DNA of 64,000 nt from contig WLNJ01000006.1 of assembly GCA_009699865.1 (NCBI GenBank), positions 1-64,000 on the forward strand, written 5' to 3'. The position numbers and the translations under genes are program-made. The stretch is from Actinomycetota bacterium. Lineage in GTDB: Bacteria; Actinomycetota; Thermoleophilia; Solirubrobacterales; Solirubrobacteraceae. The notes beneath the pieces were generated by a model. That model made no database searches. It had not been told where the DNA came from and saw nothing but the letters and a program-made list of their open reading frames with translations. Shown here one piece after another: positions 41,327-49,963 of this stretch (within the stretch, counting starts at the first letter, position 1; every line of letters starts with the position of its first letter).

Positions 41327-42124
41327 CTATCCCCCGATCGGTGCCCTGGGATTCGCACCCCAAAAGAGTTGTGTGCCCAACATTCCAATCACGTGCACAA
41401 GCACGATATTCAGAACCATTGATTTTGCCGTTGCAGTACCCACACCTACAGGCCCTCCGCTCGCGTTGTAGCCGTAATAACAACCGACAAGCACAATGGT
41501 TGTGGCCATGGCCATTCCCTTGATCACGCTGTACAGAAGATCGGGTGGGTTCTGGAACATCCAGAAGATCAGCTGGTAGCCACCGGATGAGACCTCGCCA
41601 ATCTGTTGCACGACGGCGAGGTAACTGGCGAAGAACCCTGCGCCGACGCCGCTGAGGTAGACAAATGGCAGGACCATCCACGCTGCCAGGAGCTTGGTTG
41701 AGCAGAGGAAGGTCATGGATGGAACGCCCATCACTTCAAGGGCGTCGATCTCATCGCTGATCCGCATCGACCCAAGCTCGGCAACGATGCCCGTTCCCAC
41801 CTTGGCGGCCATCATGTATCCGAAGGAGTACGGCACAAGCTCTCTCAGGTCACACCATGCGGCGAACACGCCGGCGTAGGCGGGCGAGCCAACGGAGCGG
41901 TTGAAGTACGCCCCCTCAATGCCGCACTGCAGGCCGATGATGAAGATCAAGCTCCAGATCACGATCGTGGAGGACAGAATCAGAATCCCGCACTGGCGCA
42001 GTGCTTCCCCGAAGTAGCGGAAGACCTTGAGGCTGTAGACCTCGCCCATGATGCGCCCACAGAAGCGGAGTAGAACCCCAGTGGATTCGAGCCAGCCATT
42101 CCCCTTGGTGCTGATGGCACTCAT
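41327..42124 (-). CDS. MlaE/YrbE-type permease, second subunit
   Basis: A 265-aa integral membrane protein of the MlaE family with five hydrophobic helices, an amphipathic N-terminal helix (TGVLLRFCGRIMGEVYSL) and the conserved cytoplasmic coupling region AELGSMRISDEIDALEVMGV, which contacts the ATPase. The end ATAKSMVLNIVLVHVIGMLG is typical of YrbE B subunits. It overlaps the first permease gene by 4 nt. The two permeases should form the heterodimeric channel under the MCE hexamer. Confidence 0.93.
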   Translation of the reverse strand: MSAISTKGNGWLESTGVLLRFCGRIMGEVYSLKVFRYFGEALRQCGILILSSTIVIWSLIFIIGLQCGIEGAYFNRSVGSPAYAGVFAAWCDLRELVPYSFGYMMAAKVGTGIVAELGSMRISDEIDALEVMGVPSMTFLCSTKLLAAWMVLPFVYLSGVGAGFFASYLAVVQQIGEVSSGGYQLIFWMFQNPPDLLYSVIKGMAMATTIVLVGCYYGYNASGGPVGVGTATAKSMVLNIVLVHVIGMLGTQLFWGANPRAPIGG

Positions 42125-42954
42125 CGGATCACCTGGATCTCAGGGTGCGTTGCCAACAGGGTCTGGGTGAAGACGTAGTTGAAAGCGAAAATACCCAAGA
42201 AAGCAATAACGACGGCCTGGTTCACTGCTCGGCCCACGCCTTCCGCACCACCCGAGGCGGTCATGCCCTTGTAACAACAGACGATCGCGATGATCGCACC
42301 AAACAGAGTGCACTTGACTACGGAACCCCAAAGGTCAACTGTGGAAGCGTTAGTGAAGAAGGTGGCCCAGAATGGCCCGAGCGGCGCACCGTTGACGAGG
42401 GTGGCGATGATGCCGCCGAAGATTCCGAAGATCAGTGCGTAAACGTCGAACAGTCCCGTCACAAGCATCAGGGCGAGGAATCGTGGGACGACGAGGTTCT
42501 TGATCGGATCAACGCCGAGCACTTGGAGTGCGTCGAGCTCCTCCCGGATCTTGCGGGCACCAAGGTCAGCTGTGATCGCGGTGCCTGCGACGCCCGCCAA
42601 GACGATTGCGGTCACCGTCGGCGCGAACTCTCGGATAGAGGCAAGGACGAAGAAACCACCAAGGCGGTCAATCGCTCCGAACAGAACGAGAAAGTTGGAG
42701 GCTTGCAAACCGGGTGCTCCGTAGCCGAAGGCAACGGTCGAAATAAGCAGAGGGAACCAGCAGAGCTTGAGCGCGAAAAGGAACTGGCTGACGAACTCGC
42801 CACCGTACGGATAGGGCGGCTTGACCGCGCTGACCAGCGTTTTGCCGGTCAGAATCACCATGTCGCCAGCCTCCTCAAGGAGGTTTTTAGCCGGCATCAG
42901 TGCTCTCTCGCCTACGGTTGGCAACCTGTTGATCTCTCTCTTCCTCCCCATCAT
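42121..42954 (-). CDS. MlaE/YrbE-type permease, first subunit
   Basis: A 277-aa MlaE-family protein, the first gene of the mce operon. The coupling helix is ADLGARKIREELDALQVLGV, followed by DPIKNLVVPRFLALMLVTGL; five helices and the NEVA-like closing part GVGRAVNQAVVIAFLGIFAF match YrbE A subunits. The start may be at 42954 or at the Met of MPAKNLLEEAG 19 codons later (42897). The 183-bp upstream region is shared with the divergent lipoprotein gene and holds the presumed promoter. Confidence 0.93.
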   Translation of the reverse strand: MMGRKREINRLPTVGERALMPAKNLLEEAGDMVILTGKTLVSAVKPPYPYGGEFVSQFLFALKLCWFPLLISTVAFGYGAPGLQASNFLVLFGAIDRLGGFFVLASIREFAPTVTAIVLAGVAGTAITADLGARKIREELDALQVLGVDPIKNLVVPRFLALMLVTGLFDVYALIFGIFGGIIATLVNGAPLGPFWATFFTNASTVDLWGSVVKCTLFGAIIAIVCCYKGMTASGGAEGVGRAVNQAVVIAFLGIFAFNYVFTQTLLATHPEIQVIR

Positions 42955-43066
42955 GGGTACCCGGATGGATACCCCCCTTGGGGTTGGAACATTACGACAG
43001 CAGCATCTTCGCCGCTAAACCGGGATGTCCCTTCTTTCAATATGGCGCGAACGAGCGCCGAACCCG

Positions 43067-43081
43067 CCGGTTCAAAACCGG
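43067..43081. promoter_or_regulatory. Palindrome in the divergent region before the mce operon
   Basis: CCGGTT-CAA-AACCGG: two perfect 6-bp arms with a 3-bp centre, in the 183-bp gap between the mce operon start (42954) and the lipoprotein gene start (43138). A shorter pair GGCGC/GCGCC lies just before it (about 43044-43059). Either could be the operator of a mce regulator; no regulator gene is adjacent. Confidence 0.35.
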
Positions 43082-43137
43082 GCTCAACTACCCGACTGTG
43101 ATGCGCCCCGGTCCGACGGTGGTACGCTGCCGCGGCT

Positions 43138-43770
43138 GTGAGGAGGAGTCTTACAACCATCGCCGTGATCAGCGGCACGCTCGCCATTTCAGCCTGTGGC
43201 GGTTCGACCTCTGGGTCAAACCAGTCTCACGCGGATGGCAGCTTCACTGTCGCCACACCCGGAATCTCCTTCCCTATCTCTCAGCACATCAACAAGGGCG
43301 CAGTACTGAAGATCCCTGTTCGCAACCTTGGTAACCGGCCTATCCCGAATGTGACCATCACCCTGACCACAGGCGTCTCGGGGACAAGCGCACCCGCCTT
43401 CTCCAATGTGGACAGCCAACCGGGCCTCGCCGAACACTGGAAGCACGTTTGGTTTCTCGACCTCGGGCCAATCGATGGTGATACCGCGCTCTCAAACTCT
43501 TGGACTCTTGGCGAGCTAGCGCCGGGCGCGACAGCAACCTTCATCTGGCACGTCCACCCATCCATCCCTGGGCCTCATCTTCTCAACTGGAAGATCAGCC
43601 CCGCGATGCTTGGCGGCCAAGCCGTTCTTGCCAATGGCGCTCCAGCCGCAGGCTCCTTCCCAGTTGTTATCAAGAGCAAGGCGCCCTCCGCAACAGTCCG
43701 ATCAAACGGAACGGTCGCGAAGGACTACACGCCTGCTTCTACCTCCAAGACTTCACAGACCAAGCCTTAG
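43138..43770 (+). CDS. Lipoprotein with a beta-rich domain, divergent from mce
   Basis: A 210-aa lipoprotein from GTG 43138, preceded by no obvious strong ribosome-binding site. The signal sequence ends in the lipobox ISAC (Cys20), followed by a short Ser/Gly-rich linker. The mature part looks like an Ig-like or CARDB-like beta sandwich: KIPVRNLGNRPIPNVTITLT, and LGELAPGATATFIWHVHPSI, as seen in domains that describe surface adhesive or scaffold proteins. The last 35 residues are Ser/Thr/Lys-rich. The function is unknown; its divergence from the mce operon may mean shared control. Confidence 0.75.
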   Translation: MRRSLTTIAVISGTLAISACGGSTSGSNQSHADGSFTVATPGISFPISQHINKGAVLKIPVRNLGNRPIPNVTITLTTGVSGTSAPAFSNVDSQPGLAEHWKHVWFLDLGPIDGDTALSNSWTLGELAPGATATFIWHVHPSIPGPHLLNWKISPAMLGGQAVLANGAPAAGSFPVVIKSKAPSATVRSNGTVAKDYTPASTSKTSQTKP

Positions 43771-43787
43771 ATAGTTGCTGGAGCTGA

Positions 43788-43817
43788 GGGTGGCGGAACC
43801 CCCCGGCACCGCCACCC
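43788..43817. terminator. Bidirectional hairpin between the lipoprotein gene and glnB
   Basis: A perfect 9-bp stem GGGTGGCGG/CCGCCACCC with a 12-nt loop, 17 nt after the lipoprotein stop and 27 nt beyond the glnB stop on the other strand. It lies between two convergent genes, as expected for a shared terminator; no clear T tract. Confidence 0.6.
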
Positions 43818-43844
43818 CCGTCATCGCCCCAGCGTGAGCCGCTT

Positions 43845-44207
43845 CTAGGCCTCTCCGTCAGGGTGTGTCTGGAGGGTTTCCTCACCTGACTCGCCAGTTC
43901 GGATTCGATACGACTGCTCCACAGGGAGGATGAACACCTTCCCGTCCCCGACGTTGCCGGTCCTTGCGTGAGTGAGGACCGCATCAACGATGGTCTGCAC
44001 ATCCCCGTCAGAGACGACGCACTCCAGCTTGATCTTCGGCCGCAGGTAGTTGGTCACAGTGGCACCTCGGTAGTGCTCAGTGATGCCCTTCTGCCTGCCG
44101 GACCCCTTCACCTCACTAATCGAGAGTGATGGGAAGCCCAGCCGCAGCAGGTCCTCTCGGATTGGCTCGAATGATTCGTGCCTGATATATGCGACGACCA
44201 TCTTCAT
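43845..44207 (-). CDS. glnB: PII nitrogen regulatory protein lacking Tyr51
   Basis: A 120-aa PII protein that senses ATP/ADP and 2-oxoglutarate and gates the Amt channel. The family blocks are present: EVKGSGRQKGITEHYRGA (T-loop base), the B-loop HARTGNVGDGKVFILPVE and the C-loop RIRTGE, so nucleotide binding should be intact. Position 51, the Tyr that is uridylylated or adenylylated in most PII proteins, is Val in an ungapped alignment (YRGATVTNY where YRGAEYMVD is usual); Tyr46 remains, and the T-loop tip is unusual. It overlaps the amt stop by 4 nt (ATGA), the usual pairing. Confidence 0.93.
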   Translation of the reverse strand: MKMVVAYIRHESFEPIREDLLRLGFPSLSISEVKGSGRQKGITEHYRGATVTNYLRPKIKLECVVSDGDVQTIVDAVLTHARTGNVGDGKVFILPVEQSYRIRTGESGEETLQTHPDGEA

Positions 44208-45736
44208 GCCGTTACCTCCGGGTCAGAGACGGGCCCTGTACCAATACGGTCCAGGGCTGGGACAGCGCCATAGCCAACGAGCTCTGGCGCGGGGATGAAC
44301 TGCTCTGGGTAGCCATACATGCCGTGCTCTGAGATGTCCAGACCAGCGTTCTCTTCCGCTGGTGTTACGCGGAGGCCGTACGTCTTCTTGATCACCCAGA
44401 AGGTGACGAAGGACATTGCGAATACGAATGTAAAAGCAACTACCACCGTGACTGCCTGTGCGATCAGCTGCTTGAAGGACCCGCTGTATACAAGTCCACC
44501 AGCAGGGTCACCGAACGCGTTGTACTTGGCGAGCGCTGGGACTGTGAAGATGCCACAGGCCAACGTTCCCCAGATCCCGGCCAAGCCGTGTGCTGAGAGT
44601 GCACCAACCGGGTCGTCAATCTTCTTGTCAATGGCATAGACGCCGAGGACAACGATGATCCCGGCAACTCCGCCAATGATTGGCGCGGCCCAGAGGGCCA
44701 CATAGCCGGACCCTGCTGTGATCGCTACGAGAGCGGCGATCATGCCGTTGCCAGCCATGCCGATGTCGATGTTGCCTGTCTTCAGCTTGGCAACCAGGAG
44801 TGCCATCAGCACGCCTGCGCCCGCAGCGACCATGGTGATTGTCACTACCTCAGGGAACCGGCCGTCAATCGCATTCAGTGTGGAGCCGCCGTTGAAGCCA
44901 ATCCAACCGATCAGAAGGATGATCACGCCAAGCCCGAACAGAGGCATGTTGTGCCCTGGGATTGCCCGTGGCTTTCCGTCTGGGCCGTACTTGCCACGCC
45001 GTGGCCCAAGCAGCAGCAATGCTGCAAGTGCGCCCGTCGCGCCAATCAGATGCACCGCTGTGGAGCCAGCAAAGTCCTGTACCCCAACGATGCCGCCGAT
45101 CCAACCGCCGGACTGGAGGAACCCACCACCGAAGACCCAGTGGGCTCCGAGTGGGTAGATCAGCCCAGCAAAGACAACCGCGTAGATGATGTACGCGCCG
45201 AACTTGATCCGTTCAAGCGTCGTTCCCCAGACAATCGCCAACGAAACGGCGCAGAACGACATCTGAAACAGGAACTTCGACGACACGCTTGCGCTCGAGA
45301 AGGACATGACCCCGAAAACCGACTGGGCATATCCACCACCGGGTACACCGTCAGCGAGAGCCGGCATCTTGAATAGGAACCCACCCGAGTTGCCGACGTA
45401 CTTGCCATTGCCAAACGCGAGGGCGAATCCGCAGATCCACCACATCAGTGCAGCGATGGAGAAGTTCGTCAGGATCTTGGCGACGATCGTGCCCGCGTTC
45501 TTTCCACGCGAGAAACCGATCTCCAAGAGGGCGAACCCTGCCTGCATGAAGATGACGAGCGTTGCCGCAACAACAACCCACAGGGTGTTGATTGCAATGC
45601 CCGGCGAGAAATCCGACGGGACAGAACTGGCGTCATGGGACAGCGTTGCTGGCGTCACGGCGAGACCGACTGCCGGAACTGCCATCAGCGCACCGAAGGC
45701 CACAAGGGCCAAGAGTGCGATTTTCTTCCTATTCAT
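44204..45736 (-). CDS. amt: Ammonium transporter
   Basis: A 510-aa Amt/MEP/Rh channel with an N-terminal signal-like helix and eleven further TM helices. Markers are NTLWVVVAATLVIFMQAGFA, GFSRGKNAGTIVAKILTNF, the DFAGSTAVHLIGATGALAAL block (Amt signature, with the twin-His partner) and VGALSAHGLAGIWGTLACGI (second His of the pore). The C-terminal tail is cytoplasmic and long enough to interact with PII. A good ribosome-binding site (AAGGAGG at 45741-45747, minus strand) precedes the Met at 45736. Confidence 0.95.
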   Translation of the reverse strand: MNRKKIALLALVAFGALMAVPAVGLAVTPATLSHDASSVPSDFSPGIAINTLWVVVAATLVIFMQAGFALLEIGFSRGKNAGTIVAKILTNFSIAALMWWICGFALAFGNGKYVGNSGGFLFKMPALADGVPGGGYAQSVFGVMSFSSASVSSKFLFQMSFCAVSLAIVWGTTLERIKFGAYIIYAVVFAGLIYPLGAHWVFGGGFLQSGGWIGGIVGVQDFAGSTAVHLIGATGALAALLLLGPRRGKYGPDGKPRAIPGHNMPLFGLGVIILLIGWIGFNGGSTLNAIDGRFPEVVTITMVAAGAGVLMALLVAKLKTGNIDIGMAGNGMIAALVAITAGSGYVALWAAPIIGGVAGIIVVLGVYAIDKKIDDPVGALSAHGLAGIWGTLACGIFTVPALAKYNAFGDPAGGLVYSGSFKQLIAQAVTVVVAFTFVFAMSFVTFWVIKKTYGLRVTPAEENAGLDISEHGMYGYPEQFIPAPELVGYGAVPALDRIGTGPVSDPEVTA

Positions 45737-46041
45737 TGGTCCTCCTTAGGGAGAGGTGGTTGAGGGCGAACCTGTTGACTGCAGTGCTCATCTTCGTTGC
45801 CCCGGTTGGATAAGTCATTGGACATAGGGATGAACATTCGGACCGGGGCTTCGCCGATTGGGCGACGGTTGTAGGGTTGTGAAGCCGTCGTAGTGCCCGT
45901 GGGAGCAAGGAACCTCCGGTTGTTTGTCCACACGGATAGTGCGCGGGGAGCGCAGGACACCTAGGCTCCCGTCAAATACCGCTTTTCGGACCTTTAGCCA
46001 ACTGGCTAAAACCCCGACAGACACCAGGAGGAATCCCCAGA
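45737..46041. promoter_or_regulatory. Divergent regulatory region between amt-glnB and glutamine synthetase
   Basis: 305 bp without a gene. It holds both ribosome-binding sites (45741-45747 for amt, AGGAGG at 46026-46031 for the synthetase) and the palindrome at 45993-46010. I see no clear promoter hexamers and no recognisable GlnR or AmtR consensus. Shared control of both nitrogen transcripts from here is likely. Confidence 0.5.
45993..46010. promoter_or_regulatory. Perfect palindrome upstream of the type III glutamine synthetase gene
   Basis: TTTAGCCAACTGGCTAAA: 8-bp arms TTTAGCCA/TGGCTAAA with a 2-bp centre, 31 bp before the start codon at 46042. The position close to the ribosome-binding site suggests either a repressor site or a short hairpin in the mRNA leader. 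Confidence 0.5.
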
Positions 46042-48195
46042 ATGGCATCCCGTAACCGTGAGCAGAACGTCATCGCCGCCCGTTGGACAGCCGATGGCAC
46101 CGAACTTGGTCGCACTGACCTGACTGCCCCTGGAGCGGACATCTTCGGTGAGAACGTCTTCTCACCGGTTGTCCTCAAACAGCGTCTTCCCAAGACGATC
46201 CACCGCAAGCTTCTGCGCACCCTTGAAAACGGCGAAGCCCTCGACCCAACCCTCGCTGACGCAGTAGCCACGGCAATGAAGGACTGGGCCATGGAGCACG
46301 GCGCCACCCATTACACGCACTGGTTCCAGCCTCTTACCGGTTCAACCGCAGAGAAGCACGACTCCTTCTACGGCCCGGTTGGCGATGGCACAGCCCTCGC
46401 TGAGTTCTCCGGCAAGGAGCTGATCCAGGGTGAGCCCGACGCTTCCTCATTCCCAACCGGCGGTATTCGCGCAACCTTTGAGGCCCGCGGCTACACGGCC
46501 TGGGACCCAACCAGCCCTGCCTTCATTCTTGAGAACCCAAACGGATCACTGCTCTGCATTCCGACCGCGTTTGCGTCTTGGACCGGAGAGGCTCTTGACA
46601 CCAAGATCCCACTCCTGCGTTCAATGGATTCACTCTCACGGTCAGCCCTAAAGGCACTCAAGCTTCTGGGCGACAGTGAGACCGAGCGCGTCTTCACAAC
46701 CGTTGGACCAGAGCAGGAGTACTTCCTGATCGACGAGCAGTACTACTTCGAGCGCCCCGACCTGATCAACACAGGCCGCACGCTGTTTGGTGCCAAGCCA
46801 CCCAAGGGCCATGAGCTTGACGACCATTACTTCGGTTCCATCCCAGAGCGCGTTCTTGCCTGCATGATGGACACGGAGCTTGAGCTGGCGCGCCTTGGCG
46901 TTCCAATCAAGACCCGTCACAACGAGGTTGCCCCGGCGCAGTACGAAGTCGCGCCGATCTTTGAGAGCTCCAATGTCGGTGCTGACCACCAGCAGCTGAC
47001 AATGCAGATCCTCCAGAACGTGGCCCGTCGCTATGGCCTTGTCTGCCTTATTCACGAGAAGCCATTCGCTGGCGTCAACGGATCCGGCAAGCACAACAAC
47101 TGGTCAATGAGCACTGACGGAGGCGAGAACCTGCTTAATCCAGGTGCTACCCCGCACGAGAACCTCCAGTTCCTGTTCTTCTGCTCGGCAGTAATTCAGG
47201 CTGTCAACAAGCATCAGGGTCTGATCCGCGCGACTGTCGCATCAGTTGGCCAGGACCACCGTCTTGGTGCCAATGAGGCACCGCCGGCCATCATGTCCGT
47301 GTTCCTTGGTGGAGAGCTTGACCGCGTCTTTGACGCGATCGAAAAGGGCAAGACGACCCGCAGCAAGCCAGGATCATTCCTTGGCCTTGGCTCCGATGTC
47401 TTGCCACCGCTCGCGCTTGATGGTGGTGACCGAAACCGAACCAGCCCATTTGCATTCACGGGCAACAAGTTCGAGTTCCGCGCACCAGGCTCAAGCCAGT
47501 CGATCAGCTTTGTCAACACGGTGCTCAACACTGTTGTGGCCGAGGCAATCGATGACCTTTCAGCCAAGCTGAGCAAGGCACTCAAGACCCGCAAGTCGAT
47601 TGAAGCGGCACTGATGCCAGTCCTGAAGGCAAACCTGAAGGAGAACAAGCGCGTTCTCTTCAGTGGGGACGGCTACAGCGAGGAGTGGCACGCCGAGGCT
47701 GCAAAGCGCGGGCTTAAGAACCTCCGCACAACCCCGGATGCTCTTCCTGAGATGGTCGCACCAGCGACGATCAAGGCCTTCACCAAGTACAAGGTCCTCA
47801 ACAAGCGTGAGCTTGAAGCTCGCTACGAGGTAGCTGTCGAGCAGTACGTAACCGGCCTCAATATTGAGGGCGAGACCGCGGCATCAATGGCACGCACGAT
47901 GATCCTCCCAGCAGCAACTCGCCATCTGGCAGAGCTGCGCGCAGCCGAGGTCCCAGCCCTGGTGGACGAGACAGCAGCCCTTGTGGACGAACTGTTCGCA
48001 GCCATTGGCACCCTTGAGAAGGCCAACGCCGGCGAGCCAAGCCGTGGCGGAGTCCTCAACCATGCCAAGTACATGCGCGACCAGGTCATTCCAGCAATGG
48101 AAGCGACCCGTGAGGTTGCCGACAGGCTCGAAGGCATCGTTGCCGACGACCTCTGGCCACTCCCCAAGTACCAGGAAATGCTGTTCATCAAATAG
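46042..48195 (+). CDS. glnN: Glutamine synthetase, type III
   Basis: A 717-aa GSIII, the dodecameric large-subunit class that makes glutamine from glutamate, ammonia and ATP. GSIII-specific blocks are [16 protein letters not shown] at the start, [39 protein letters not shown], then catalytic motifs [13 protein letters not shown] (metal-binding Glu), [30 protein letters not shown] and [14 protein letters not shown]. The C-terminal third is helical, as expected. It has a strong ribosome-binding site AGGAGG. Its divergent neighbours are amt and glnB, so the block assimilates ammonium. Most actinobacteria rely on GSI; no GSI gene is in the window. Confidence 0.95.
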   Translation: MASRNREQNVIAARWTADGTELGRTDLTAPGADIFGENVFSPVVLKQRLPKTIHRKLLRTLENGEALDPTLADAVATAMKDWAMEHGATHYTHWFQPLTGSTAEKHDSFYGPVGDGTALAEFSGKELIQGEPDASSFPTGGIRATFEARGYTAWDPTSPAFILENPNGSLLCIPTAFASWTGEALDTKIPLLRSMDSLSRSALKALKLLGDSETERVFTTVGPEQEYFLIDEQYYFERPDLINTGRTLFGAKPPKGHELDDHYFGSIPERVLACMMDTELELARLGVPIKTRHNEVAPAQYEVAPIFESSNVGADHQQLTMQILQNVARRYGLVCLIHEKPFAGVNGSGKHNNWSMSTDGGENLLNPGATPHENLQFLFFCSAVIQAVNKHQGLIRATVASVGQDHRLGANEAPPAIMSVFLGGELDRVFDAIEKGKTTRSKPGSFLGLGSDVLPPLALDGGDRNRTSPFAFTGNKFEFRAPGSSQSISFVNTVLNTVVAEAIDDLSAKLSKALKTRKSIEAALMPVLKANLKENKRVLFSGDGYSEEWHAEAAKRGLKNLRTTPDALPEMVAPATIKAFTKYKVLNKRELEARYEVAVEQYVTGLNIEGETAASMARTMILPAATRHLAELRAAEVPALVDETAALVDELFAAIGTLEKANAGEPSRGGVLNHAKYMRDQVIPAMEATREVADRLEGIVADDLWPLPKYQEMLFIK

Positions 48196-48224
48196 CGGTC
48201 GGTTTCAAGACCAGTGCAGTAATA

Positions 48225-48248
48225 AGGGCGGTCCGCAAGGGCCGCCCT
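48225..48248 (+). terminator. Hairpin terminator after glutamine synthetase
   Basis: A 10-bp stem (AGGGCGGTCC/GGGCCGCCCT, one G-U pair) with a GCAA tetraloop, 29 nt after the stop codon, followed by a weakly T-rich stretch (CATGTTTGTC). It is a good candidate for an intrinsic terminator. Confidence 0.7.
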
Positions 48249-48303
48249 CATGTTTGTCGCTAGTCGGTTGAGATCAGGCTGAAGGCCTGAACCCGACGTG
48301 CTG

Positions 48304-49764
48304 TCAGCGCGGGAACATCTTGTCCATGCCGGCAACCAACTGAGCCTTTGTGAGTTGCGCGGTCGTGACAGGAACCGCGCGGTAGGTTCTCGCGCCTCCA
48401 CCGAACTTCATACTGAATACGGAGGTATGCGCTGCGTTGTAGGCACGCACATAAGGCTGGTGGCACCAGGCAACAAGCCAGCTTCCATCCGTCAGTCTTC
48501 GTGCCCCGCCTGCAGCAAAAGAGCTCGCGATCAACGGGTCATCTAATTGCTCAACGAGGGACGCTGTGCGAGCGACTTTGTCCACCCTCCAACGCACAGC
48601 TCTTGGGGCGCGACCGGTATATCCAGAACCATTGTCATAGACGGTGATCGTCCCATCGGGCTGCATTCTCGCGTCATGCTGCCCTCCAAAAGTTGCCCCA
48701 ACATAGGCTGGATCCCCAAGCACAGACAGGCTCTGCGGTGTGTTGGTGCCGCCAAGCTTCCAGTCAATGGAGCCATCTGACTTGTTGATCCGGAAGACAG
48801 CGTCCAGATGCCGCACAGAGACAACCAGCCCCGTGCCGTCTTCCTCTATCGAGTTCATGTGCATCAGGTCCGGTCCAGAGCCTGCTGGGGTCAGAGCGAC
48901 CAACAGCGGACCCCAGCGCACCATCTCTGAGATGCCAACGTGATCCAAGGTACTCCAAGACCAGAGGACGGTCCCCTCGGGTGAGATCTCCTCGATGACG
49001 TTGTCTCTGACCGAGCGGTCAGATCCTCCGCCGATAGCCGACAGATCTATGTGGGGCCGATTGACGCCAGCAATCCGGTAGTAGGTGCCTCGGGCTGTCG
49101 GCAAGGTTTCGTGCGGATCACCTTCACCCGACACCGTCTGCACATCCCTCACCTTAGTTCCGTCTGGTCTGTAGACGGAGAACGGGCCACTCCCGGTGTC
49201 ACCAACCAAGTAGCCACCAAAGAAACCGATGTTTCCGCCGGGGACAACCTTGACGTCCATCGATGACTTGTTGGGAGTATGCATCCACCACACGGGAACG
49301 CCCTTGGGGTCAGTGATGACCACATACGGGAACTCAAACGAACCTACAGGAGCAACTGAGAAGGCCATCAGCGGCACAGTCTTCGGCAAGGTCCCAGAGG
49401 CCGCCCAGGTTGGGAAACCAGCTGGAAGACACCGAACAGAGTGGGTCACGGCAGTCGGTCCAGCTCCGCTAATCATTTTGAATCGCTGCCCGGCAGCCAA
49501 GCGGACCCGCGTGGTCGTAAGGCCTTTTTTGACCGCCTTGCCATCAACGCGGAACGCCGTTGAACTTGGAGCATTGGTAGTTACAGAGACCGTGCCTGCC
49601 ACGCAGGTTGTTGTGTAGTCCGTGATGCTCTTGGCAAATGTCGGCGTGAGGCTTGGGCTTGTCGTGACTGTCGTCGCTACAGACGCAACTGATGAAGCCG
49701 GCACAAGCAGGCAGACCGAAAGCGCCGTGAATATGGCAGTGGAATTGACGCGTCGGCGAGGCAT
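48304..49764 (-). CDS. Exported arylsulfotransferase (ASST) family protein
   Basis: A secreted 486-aa protein from the Met at 49764 (MPRRRVNSTA), with a signal peptide ending near SSVASVA. The body has a six-bladed beta-propeller look with repeated segments such as GVPVWWMHTPNKSSMDVKVV, GNIGFFGGYLVGD, VLWSWSTLDHVG and the ASST-type block DLMHMNSIEEDGTGLVVSVR, RHLDAVFRINKSDGSIDWKL, GGQHDARMQPDGTITVYDNG. The His in HMNS and the later QHDA fit the ASST active site region. In bacteria these enzymes transfer sulfate between phenols outside the cytoplasm; in actinobacteria the function is mostly unproven. Confidence 0.8.
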   Translation of the reverse strand: MPRRRVNSTAIFTALSVCLLVPASSVASVATTVTTSPSLTPTFAKSITDYTTTCVAGTVSVTTNAPSSTAFRVDGKAVKKGLTTTRVRLAAGQRFKMISGAGPTAVTHSVRCLPAGFPTWAASGTLPKTVPLMAFSVAPVGSFEFPYVVITDPKGVPVWWMHTPNKSSMDVKVVPGGNIGFFGGYLVGDTGSGPFSVYRPDGTKVRDVQTVSGEGDPHETLPTARGTYYRIAGVNRPHIDLSAIGGGSDRSVRDNVIEEISPEGTVLWSWSTLDHVGISEMVRWGPLLVALTPAGSGPDLMHMNSIEEDGTGLVVSVRHLDAVFRINKSDGSIDWKLGGTNTPQSLSVLGDPAYVGATFGGQHDARMQPDGTITVYDNGSGYTGRAPRAVRWRVDKVARTASLVEQLDDPLIASSFAAGGARRLTDGSWLVAWCHQPYVRAYNAAHTSVFSMKFGGGARTYRAVPVTTAQLTKAQLVAGMDKMFPR

Positions 49765-49809
49765 GGCGTGATGATCTGTACCACTGCGCGAAGAAATCTC
49801 CACTACGGG

Positions 49810-49827
49810 GTAAAGAAACAGTAAAGA
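49810..49827. promoter_or_regulatory. Tandem 7-bp direct repeats with 11-bp phase
   Basis: GTAAAGA at 49810-49816 is repeated at 49821-49827, an 11-bp spacing (one helical turn). OmpR/PhoB-type response regulators bind such repeats. The site is about 50 bp upstream of the arylsulfotransferase-like gene and about 140 bp upstream of metH. No response regulator gene is in the window. Confidence 0.3.
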
Positions 49828-49963
49828 TTCAGGCACGCACCATTCAACGAGCCCCAGGTTCCCAATCCGCTAACTACTCCAGCAAAGCTCCAACCGAGTC
49901 AAGTGCGCCATAAAACCCGCAATCCGCGTCACGCTTTGCCCCCATTGGTAATGTCAGCGATCG

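Noticed and set aside
40512-41681. A longer 389-codon frame for the Mce ATPase with about 119 extra N-terminal codons
   Set aside because: The extra part overlaps the permease gene on the same strand in a different frame and is Arg/Cys-rich non-coding in character; ATG at 41324 fits the normal ATPase length.
42145-43101. 318-codon open frame on the plus strand over both mce permease genes
   Set aside because: Shadow of the high-GC, leftward permease genes; the translation is charged low-complexity without a domain, while the opposite strand gives two clear MlaE proteins.
49765-49963. Possible cobalamin or SAM riboswitch before metH
   Set aside because: The region has none of the conserved B12-box or SAM-I elements I looked for, and it is short.
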